This document shows, in pieces, positions 1-4,341 of a stretch of DNA of 14,364 bases (positions are counted from its first letter, which is position 1; each line of letters starts with the position of its first letter). The notes under the pieces were generated by a model. It did no database searches. It was given only the letters and a program-made list of their open reading frames with translations, and was not told the DNA's origin. The DNA comes from DATDRQ01 sp035291645 (GTDB taxonomy: Bacteria > Chloroflexota > Anaerolineae > Anaerolineales > UBA4823): NCBI GenBank assembly GCA_035291645.1, contig DATDRQ010000178.1, forward strand, positions 1-14,364, in the 5' to 3' direction. A program made the translations under genes and the position numbers.

Positions 1-1
1 T

Positions 2-1054
2 CTGGCCATCCCGCTGGTGGTGGCGATCACCACTTCGATCGGCGCACGCAACGGCATCCTGGTGCGCGACCGCCTGGCGCTGGAAGCTGCCCGCGAGATC
101 GACACGGTGATCTTCGACAAGACCGGCACCCTGACCAAAGGCGAGCAGGGCATCGTAGATTTCACCAGCGTAGACGGGTTAAATCCCCAGCAAGCGCTGG
201 CCCTGGCGGCCGCCGTGGAGGGCGATTCTGAGCACATCATCGCCCGGGCGATCCGCCAGGCGGCCGAGGAGAAGAATCTAGATCTCCCCGCGGTGGGCAA
301 CTTCGAGGCGATCAAGGGGCGCGGGGTGCGCGCCCGGGTGGACGGCAAAACCGTGTACGTAGGCAGCCCGGGACTGTTGGAAGTGCTCGGTTTGCAACAA
401 CCCCCGGCCCTGACCCGTTTCAGCCAGGAAGCCGGCCAGAAAGGCCAGACCGTGGTCTATTTAGTGGGGGAAGACCGGGTGCAGGCGGCCTTCGCCCTGG
501 CAGACGTGATCCGCACGGAGAGCCGGACCGCCGTGCAGCGCCTGCACGAAATGGGGGTGGAAGTCGCCATGCTGACCGGGGACAGCCAGGATGTGGCCGA
601 AGCGGTCGCCCGGGAGCTGGGCATCGACCGCTACTTTGCCGAGGTGCTACCGGAGGATAAGGACAAGAAAGTAGCCGAGTTGCAGCGCCAGGGCAAGCGG
701 GTGGCGATGGTTGGGGACGGGGTGAACGATGCACCCGCCCTGACGCGAGCCGACGTGGGCATCGCCATCGGCAGCGGCACGGACGTGGCGGTCGAATCGG
801 CCGGGATCATCCTGGTCAAGAGCAACCCGCTGGACGTGGTCAAGGTGATCGAGCTGAGCCGCTCGAGCTACCGCAAGATGGTGCAGAACCTGGTCTGGGC
901 GACCGGCTACAACATCGTCGCCCTGCCGCTGGCGGCGGGCGTGCTGGCGCCGTGGGGCATTCTGCTCTCCCCGGCGATCGGCGCCCTGTTCATGTCGCTC
1001 AGCACCGTCATCGTGGCGATCAACGCCCAGCTGCTGCGCCGGGTGAATTTATAG
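2..1054 (+). CDS. Heavy-metal P1B-type ATPase, CopB-like, C-terminal part (5' end cut by window)
   Basis: This is the C-terminal 350 residues of a cation-pumping ATPase of the inner membrane; the reading frame is open to the window edge, so the metal-binding N-terminus, actuator domain and CPx helix are missing. Visible are the tail of the sixth membrane helix (LAIPLVVAITTS), the phosphorylation motif DKTGTLT at about residues 39-45, the TGDS motif, the hinge motif GDGVNDAP, and two final membrane helices with GYN and MSLST-NA signatures. The MSxST pattern in the last helix, with GYNIVALPLAAG before it, is what I associate with CopB/P1B-3 pumps rather than CopA, so copper export is the likely role. 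The usual HP dipeptide of the nucleotide domain reads HI here (SEHIIARAI), a variation seen in some relatives. Metal specificity is inferred. The next gene starts 96 bp downstream on the same strand. Confidence 0.93.
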   Translation: MAIPLVVAITTSIGARNGILVRDRLALEAAREIDTVIFDKTGTLTKGEQGIVDFTSVDGLNPQQALALAAAVEGDSEHIIARAIRQAAEEKNLDLPAVGNFEAIKGRGVRARVDGKTVYVGSPGLLEVLGLQQPPALTRFSQEAGQKGQTVVYLVGEDRVQAAFALADVIRTESRTAVQRLHEMGVEVAMLTGDSQDVAEAVARELGIDRYFAEVLPEDKDKKVAELQRQGKRVAMVGDGVNDAPALTRADVGIAIGSGTDVAVESAGIILVKSNPLDVVKVIELSRSSYRKMVQNLVWATGYNIVALPLAAGVLAPWGILLSPAIGALFMSLSTVIVAINAQLLRRVNL

Positions 1055-1068
1055 GCAATTTTGCCTAT
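1051..1068 (+). other. Short palindrome at the ATPase stop codon
   Basis: ATAGGCAA and TTGCCTAT form a perfect 8-base inverted repeat separated by TT, overlapping the TAG stop. As RNA it would fold to about 7 bp with a 4-base loop. No T-tract follows, so it is not a classic intrinsic terminator; it may cap or stabilise the ATPase mRNA 3' end. Confidence 0.4.
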
Positions 1069-1072
1069 TCCA

Positions 1073-1101
1073 GCCTGCGCCAGATAGCGCTGGAGGCAGG
1101 C
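1073..1101 (+). other. Stem-loop between ATPase and PCYCGC lipoprotein
   Basis: GCCTGC (1073-1078) pairs with GCAGGC (1096-1101), and CCAG (1080-1083) with CTGG (1090-1093), leaving a small internal loop and an ATAGCG apical loop. It sits just before a -10-like TATAAT. With no T-run it could be a Rho-independent-like pause or simply a GC-rich fold; function is unproven. Confidence 0.35.
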
Positions 1102-1114
1102 GCACAGCTGGCGT

Positions 1115-1120
1115 TATAAT
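1115..1120 (+). promoter_or_regulatory. Possible -10 box (TATAAT) for the PCYCGC-selenoprotein unit
   Basis: A perfect TATAAT lies 30 bp upstream of the lipoprotein ATG in an otherwise GC-rich gap. No convincing -35 box is present at 16-19 bp spacing (best is a TGGAGG-like stretch), so it may need an activator or may be chance. The implied leader is about 24 nt and contains AAAGG as ribosome binding site. Confidence 0.42.
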
Positions 1121-1150
1121 CTCAGGCAACCTGCGAAAGGTTCCGGATGC

Positions 1151-1618
1151 ATGCTAAATTCCCTTTCTAGACGACGCTCTCTATTCCCCCTTCTTGCCCT
1201 AACGATTCTCCTGGCAGCCCTTTCCGGCGCACTGACTGGCTGCTCGGGGGAAGCCCCGGCGGGCGAGCACAAATTCCCGCTGGCGGCGCTGCACGAGTTG
1301 CCAGAGGAAGTCCAGGACGCCCCCGTCGCGGTCCTGGAAGCCTACCAGTTCGCCTTCGCCAACCCGGACGTGCTCCAGGAGCTGCCCTGCTACTGCGGGT
1401 GTGGATCGATGGGGCACACCTCCAACTATGACTGCTATGTCGCCAGAGAAGACGTAGAGGGTCTTATCACCTACGACTCGCACGCCCTGGGCTGCTCGAT
1501 CTGCGTGGACATCACCCAGGACGCCATGCGCATGCTCGACCAGGGCAAGGACTTGAAGGAAATCCGCACCTACGTGGACGATACCTATGCCCAGTACGGG
1601 CCTTCCAACATGCCTTAG
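1151..1618 (+). CDS. PCYCGC-motif lipoprotein
   Basis: A 155-residue exported lipoprotein. The N-terminus has Arg residues 7-9, a hydrophobic stretch at about 11-29 and a lipobox LTGC with Cys31 as the lipidation site. The mature part contains PCYCGCG (Cys80, 82, 84), then GHTSNYDCYV (His89, Cys95) and GCSIC (Cys115, 118), giving six conserved-looking Cys residues suited to metal or cluster binding. This matches the family named for its PCYCGC motif, whose biochemical role is not established. The start at 1151 is chosen because an overlapping ATG at 1147 hits a stop after seven codons; AAAGG lies at 1136-1140. The next gene begins 21 bp later and is probably co-transcribed. The copper-type ATPase upstream suggests soft-metal handling at the outer face of the membrane, which is inference. 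Confidence 0.85.
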   Translation: MLNSLSRRRSLFPLLALTILLAALSGALTGCSGEAPAGEHKFPLAALHELPEEVQDAPVAVLEAYQFAFANPDVLQELPCYCGCGSMGHTSNYDCYVAREDVEGLITYDSHALGCSICVDITQDAMRMLDQGKDLKEIRTYVDDTYAQYGPSNMP

Positions 1619-1639
1619 CGGATTGCACCCAGCCAGACC

Positions 1640-3004
1640 ATGTCCTCTTTCGACCTGACCCGCCTCCCACTTATCAAACAGCTGCTGCGCAGCCGCTGGC
1701 CGCAGTTCCTGATCACCAGCCTGGCGCTGGCGGGCTTCCTCTTCGCCATCCTGGCCGGCCTGTTCGGGACGCCGGTCGGCAGCCGCAACTTCAGCATCAT
1801 TTTTGTGTGGATCGCCTGGTGGGCGCTGCTCATGCTGATCGCCGTCCCGCTGTTTGGGCGGGGTTGGTGCAGCATCTGTCCCATCCCGGCGCCCGGTGAA
1901 TGGCTGCAGCGCGGGGCGCTGCTCGGACCGCAAGGCATGACCAATGGGCTGGGGCGGCGCTGGCCAAACCGGCTGCGCAACATCTGGCTGCAGAACGGGG
2001 CCTTCGCCCTGGTCGCCCTGTTCAGCACGGTCGTGCTGACCCAGCCGCGCGCCACCGCCGTCGTGCTGGCTGCCTTCCTGTTCATCGCCGTCGCCGCCAG
2101 TCTGGTCTTCGAGCGGCGCGCCTTCTGCCGTTACCTGTGCCCGGTGGGCGGTTTCATCGGCCTGTACTCGCAGCTGGCCCCGGTCGAGGTGCGCGTAAAG
2201 GATCCCTCGGTGTGCGCGGCCCACACGGAAAAAACCTGCTACACCGGCAGCGCCGACGGGTACGGCTGCCCCTGGCAGGTCTTCCCCGGCGGTCTAGCCA
2301 AGAATACCTACTGCGGGACGTGCATGGAATGCCTGCGCACCTGCCCGCACGACAACGTCGCTTTGAACCTGCGCTCCTTCGGAGCAGACCTGCTGAAACC
2401 GGCCGGGAGAAAAATGGACGAGGCCTTCAAAGCCTTCCTGATGCTCGGTTCGGCGCTGGTCTACGCGGCCGTCCTGCTGGGGCCGTGGGGAATCTTGAAG
2501 AATTCGGCCTATGCGGTCGGCTCGCTGGCGTGGGCGGGCTACGTCGCCGGGTTCGTGCTGGTCGTCTTCGGCCTGCTGCCCGGCCTGTTCTGGCTGGCGG
2601 TATCTTTTGGCCGCAAGCTGTCTGCTTCACGCTGGCAGCCGCGCAAGGCTTTCATTTCATTTGCCTATAGCCTGGCGCCGCTGGGGCTGGCAGCCTGGAT
2701 CGCCTTCAGCCTGTCCTTCGTTTTCGCCAACCTGTCCTACCTCTGGCCGGCGCTCTCCGACCCGCTCGGCTGGGGCTGGGACCTGTTCGGCACGGCCGGC
2801 GTATCCTGGACGCCCTACCTGATGCCGGTGGTGCCCGTACTGCAGGTTGGCGTGGTGCTGGGCGGGCTGTTCTGGTCAGCGCTCACCGCGCGCAGAATCG
2901 CCGGAGAACAGCTCCAACCCAAGCAGGCTGTGCTGCACTCGGCGCCTGTGATGGGCTATTGCCTGGCGATCTCGGCCGGGCTGCTCTTCCTGCTGGTCGG
3001 TTAA
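1640..3004 (+). CDS. NapH/NosR-like membrane Fe-S protein
   Basis: A 454-residue polytopic membrane protein with several hydrophobic helices before residue 155 and more after 265. Between them lie Cys clusters of the NapH/NosR/CcoG type: WCSIC (Cys77, Cys80) followed by PxPxxEW; FCRYLCP (Cys163, Cys167); then Cys192, 200 and 210; and the ferredoxin-like CGTCMECLRTCP (Cys225, 228, 231, 235). These are fit to carry [4Fe-4S] centres and pass electrons between membrane quinol and a partner. It lacks the FMN-binding N-terminal domain of full-length NosR. No clear Shine-Dalgarno precedes the ATG, so translation may be coupled to the lipoprotein gene ending 21 bp upstream. Next to two Cys-rich extracytoplasmic proteins, a role in supplying them with reducing power is plausible but inferred. 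I am sure of the family type, not of the partner. Confidence 0.82.
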   Translation: MSSFDLTRLPLIKQLLRSRWPQFLITSLALAGFLFAILAGLFGTPVGSRNFSIIFVWIAWWALLMLIAVPLFGRGWCSICPIPAPGEWLQRGALLGPQGMTNGLGRRWPNRLRNIWLQNGAFALVALFSTVVLTQPRATAVVLAAFLFIAVAASLVFERRAFCRYLCPVGGFIGLYSQLAPVEVRVKDPSVCAAHTEKTCYTGSADGYGCPWQVFPGGLAKNTYCGTCMECLRTCPHDNVALNLRSFGADLLKPAGRKMDEAFKAFLMLGSALVYAAVLLGPWGILKNSAYAVGSLAWAGYVAGFVLVVFGLLPGLFWLAVSFGRKLSASRWQPRKAFISFAYSLAPLGLAAWIAFSLSFVFANLSYLWPALSDPLGWGWDLFGTAGVSWTPYLMPVVPVLQVGVVLGGLFWSALTARRIAGEQLQPKQAVLHSAPVMGYCLAISAGLLFLLVG

Positions 3005-3109
3005 CCGCTAGTATAAAATTTTGAATCAAGCAGTCGTTTATCGCAGCCCGGGTCGAGCTCGAAAGAGCCGGCCAGCGGGTTCTGCGCCTAGAGAAGTAAA
3101 ACGGTAGAT

Positions 3110-3114
3110 AGGAG
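3110..3114 (+). promoter_or_regulatory. Ribosome binding site selecting a TTG start
   Basis: AGGAG lies 9 nt before TTG at 3124. An in-frame TGA at 3115-3117 excludes any start further upstream, and the nearby ATG at 3117 is out of frame, only 2 nt from the SD, and closes after six codons. TTG is therefore the best start of the selenoprotein gene. Confidence 0.75.
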
Positions 3115-3123
3115 TGATGGACA

Positions 3124-3618
3124 TTGAGCGCAAGTAAATCCAAGCGAAACCAGCGAAAGCAAAGCGCCTTCAGCAGGTACTGGCCGTTGCTGCTCGCCGC
3201 GGGCGGCCTGCTGCTGGTGCTGGCGGCCCTGTGGGCGACCCGCGGCGGCGATTCGACCAGTAAAGCGCCAGTTGAAGTGAGCGGCGCGCCGGGCCTGAAG
3301 GTCGATCAGGAAAAGATCGACTTGGGCGACATCCGCCTGGGCGAATGGGTTTCGGCCTCCTTCGAGCTGACCAACGTCGGGGACCAGCCGCTGAAGATCA
3401 CCGACCAGCCGTACATCGAAGTCGCGGCGGGGTGCTGACCGCCCAACCCGGTCATCGGTGCGATGACCCTCGGACCCGGCGAAAGCACATCGCTTTCGAT
3501 GGAATTCATGATGCACGGCGACATGGGCGGCTTCCACGACTTCCGCGTGCACGTGCCCACCAACGACCCGGCCCAGCCGGAACGCATCCTGGCGGTAACA
3601 TCTAACTGGGTGCCATAA
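3124..3618 (+). CDS. Predicted selenoprotein: membrane-anchored DUF1573-like protein with Cys-Sec motif (TGA at 3436-3438 read as Sec)
   Basis: Read through one TGA, this gene gives 164 residues: a basic N-terminus, a membrane anchor at about 20-38, and an extracytoplasmic beta-sandwich segment (LGDIRLGEWVSASFELTNVG) resembling DUF1573/Ig-like proteins. Then comes VAAGC-Sec-PPNP with Cys104 and Sec105, a Met/His-rich strand (MEFMMHGDMGGFHDF, residues 126-140), and RVHVPTNDP and SNWVP near the end. After the TGA the same frame stays open for 59 codons to TAA with strongly GC-rich third positions and the same fold continuing, so it is not a natural terminus. TGA is an ordinary stop elsewhere here (cupin and HAD genes), so general code change is excluded. 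A SECIS-like hairpin follows the TGA. The protein may be a thiol/selenol redox or soft-metal-binding partner of the two upstream genes. The alternatives are a nonsense mutation or a sequencing error at a Cys codon, in which case the product would stop at residue 104. Confidence 0.82.
3436..3473 (+). promoter_or_regulatory. Putative bacterial SECIS element
   Basis: Starting 11 bases after the TGA codon (3436-3438), GGTCATC (3450-3456) and GATGACC (3462-3468) form a perfect 7-bp stem closed by a GGTGC loop. CCG (3439-3441) can also pair with CGG (3471-3473) as a short lower stem. The apical loop begins 18 nt after the TGA and starts with GG followed by U, in keeping with the general bacterial SECIS form: hairpin inside the coding region just downstream of UGA, small loop, G at its start. 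It would bind SelB and direct selenocysteine insertion. No bulged U like that of E. coli fdhF is seen, but bacterial SECIS elements vary. Confidence 0.75.
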
Positions 3619-3630
3619 TGGCGAATGAAA

Positions 3631-3663
3631 ACCCCCTTCCAGACGATCCAGGAAGGGGGTTTT
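3631..3663 (+). terminator. Strong intrinsic terminator, probably bidirectional
   Basis: ACCCCCTTCC (3631-3640) and GGAAGGGGGT (3651-3660) form a perfect 10-bp stem with a 10-nt loop, followed by TTTT. It begins 12 bp after the TAA at 3616-3618, not after the TGA at 3436, so the transcript extends to the readthrough stop. AAA precedes the stem, so it can also serve the convergent minus-strand lipoprotein gene ending at 3687. Confidence 0.92.
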
Positions 3664-3686
3664 TGTCAGCAGTTCCCGCGGGTGGG

Positions 3687-4181
3687 TTATTCGTGGGAGG
3701 TGATCGGGTCGCCTAGCAGGCCGGTGAGCAGTTCGATCGTGGCGGGGTCTTTTCCCACGTACAGCACGATCACCCGGCCCTTGGCCCAGAAGTTGGGCTG
3801 GTCGATCCAGGTCACCATGACCGTCCCGATCTCCGAACCGTTCTCGGAGATCAGGGCCGAGGCGGCTTCCCGGCTGGCCTCGTTCTCAAACTCGAAGACC
3901 TGCACGTCGGCGCCGTTGACTTTAAGCCCATGAGACGGGATATCGAAGACCGACTCCTCGAACGTCTCGCCCGGCTCGACCTCGGCTCCGGCAGCCTCCA
4001 GCGCCTCGATCAGCTCGGCCTGCCCGCCGATCGCTTCTCCCGGCGCAGCTGTCGCCGAAGCTTCGGTGGCCTCGGCTGATTCCGCCGGGCCCGCTTCAAC
4101 AGCCGGGGCGCAGGCACTCAGCGCCAACCCGGCCAGGCTGACCAGGACCAATAAAATGGAATATGTTTTACGGGGGGACAT
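3687..4181 (-). CDS. Hypothetical lipoprotein
   Basis: A 164-residue predicted lipoprotein. A basic start (MSPRK) leads into a hydrophobic helix and lipobox LSAC with Cys24 as the lipidation site, followed by an Ala/Glu/Thr-rich linker typical of surface lipoproteins. The remainder (about 70-164) is a compact globular domain containing SHGLKVNGADVQVFEFE, an Ala-rich helix, WIDQPNFWAKGRVIVLYVG and a closing helix; I do not recognise the family. A longer frame starts at 4205, but AGGAG at 4191-4195 sits 9 nt before the ATG at 4181, and starting there puts the basic residues directly before the hydrophobic stretch, so I chose that start. It is monocistronic: the protease terminator lies upstream and the shared terminator downstream. 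It converges on the selenoprotein gene with no evident functional link. Confidence 0.8.
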   Translation of the reverse strand: MSPRKTYSILLVLVSLAGLALSACAPAVEAGPAESAEATEASATAAPGEAIGGQAELIEALEAAGAEVEPGETFEESVFDIPSHGLKVNGADVQVFEFENEASREAASALISENGSEIGTVMVTWIDQPNFWAKGRVIVLYVGKDPATIELLTGLLGDPITSHE

Positions 4182-4190
4182 CGCTTGCTT

Positions 4191-4195
4191 CTCCT
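4191..4195 (-). promoter_or_regulatory. Ribosome binding site for the small lipoprotein
   Basis: AGGAG on the minus strand, 9 nt before the ATG at 4181. It decides the start in favour of 4181 over an in-frame ATG at 4205, which has no such site. Confidence 0.75.
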
Positions 4196-4288
4196 TTCGA
4201 TACACCGTTAGAATTCAGTTTGGGATTGGACGCTTTTTGTCCGATTAAAGTTCCCGGGCACCGGTTATCCATGCCAGCGACGGTTAAA

Positions 4289-4323
4289 CGCAAAAAGCTC
4301 CCGCGATTAGGGAGCTTTTTGCG
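4289..4323 (-). terminator. Intrinsic terminator of the subtilase gene
   Basis: CGCAAAAAGCTCCC (4289-4302) pairs with GGGAGCTTTTTGCG (4310-4323) over 14 bp with a 7-nt loop. The stem carries a T-run on either strand. It lies 19 bp past the protease stop codon (4342) and upstream of the small lipoprotein gene, so it separates the two minus-strand units. Confidence 0.9.
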
Positions 4324-4341
4324 ATTGCGATAAACCCGCGG

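Noticed and set aside
1199..2224. Open frame of 341 codons on the minus strand opposite the lipoprotein and Fe-S protein genes
   Set aside because: Low-complexity, Gly/Gln/Arg-rich product with no motif. It mirrors two well-supported plus-strand genes and arises from high GC content.
3117..3137. ATG-started mini-frame of six codons overlapping the selenoprotein start
   Set aside because: Only 2 nt from the Shine-Dalgarno, too short to be meaningful; TTG at 3124 has proper spacing.
3124..3438. Genome-wide reassignment of TGA to an amino acid
   Set aside because: The cupin (stop at 7578-7580) and HAD (stop at 11524-11526) genes end in TGA at sensible lengths, so TGA is a normal stop here.
3345..3605. 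Alternative-frame open frame covering the region after the TGA, suggesting a frameshift instead of recoding
   Set aside because: Its product is Arg/His-rich with no family resemblance, whereas the original frame past the TGA stays coherent to a TAA just before the terminator. No frameshift is needed.
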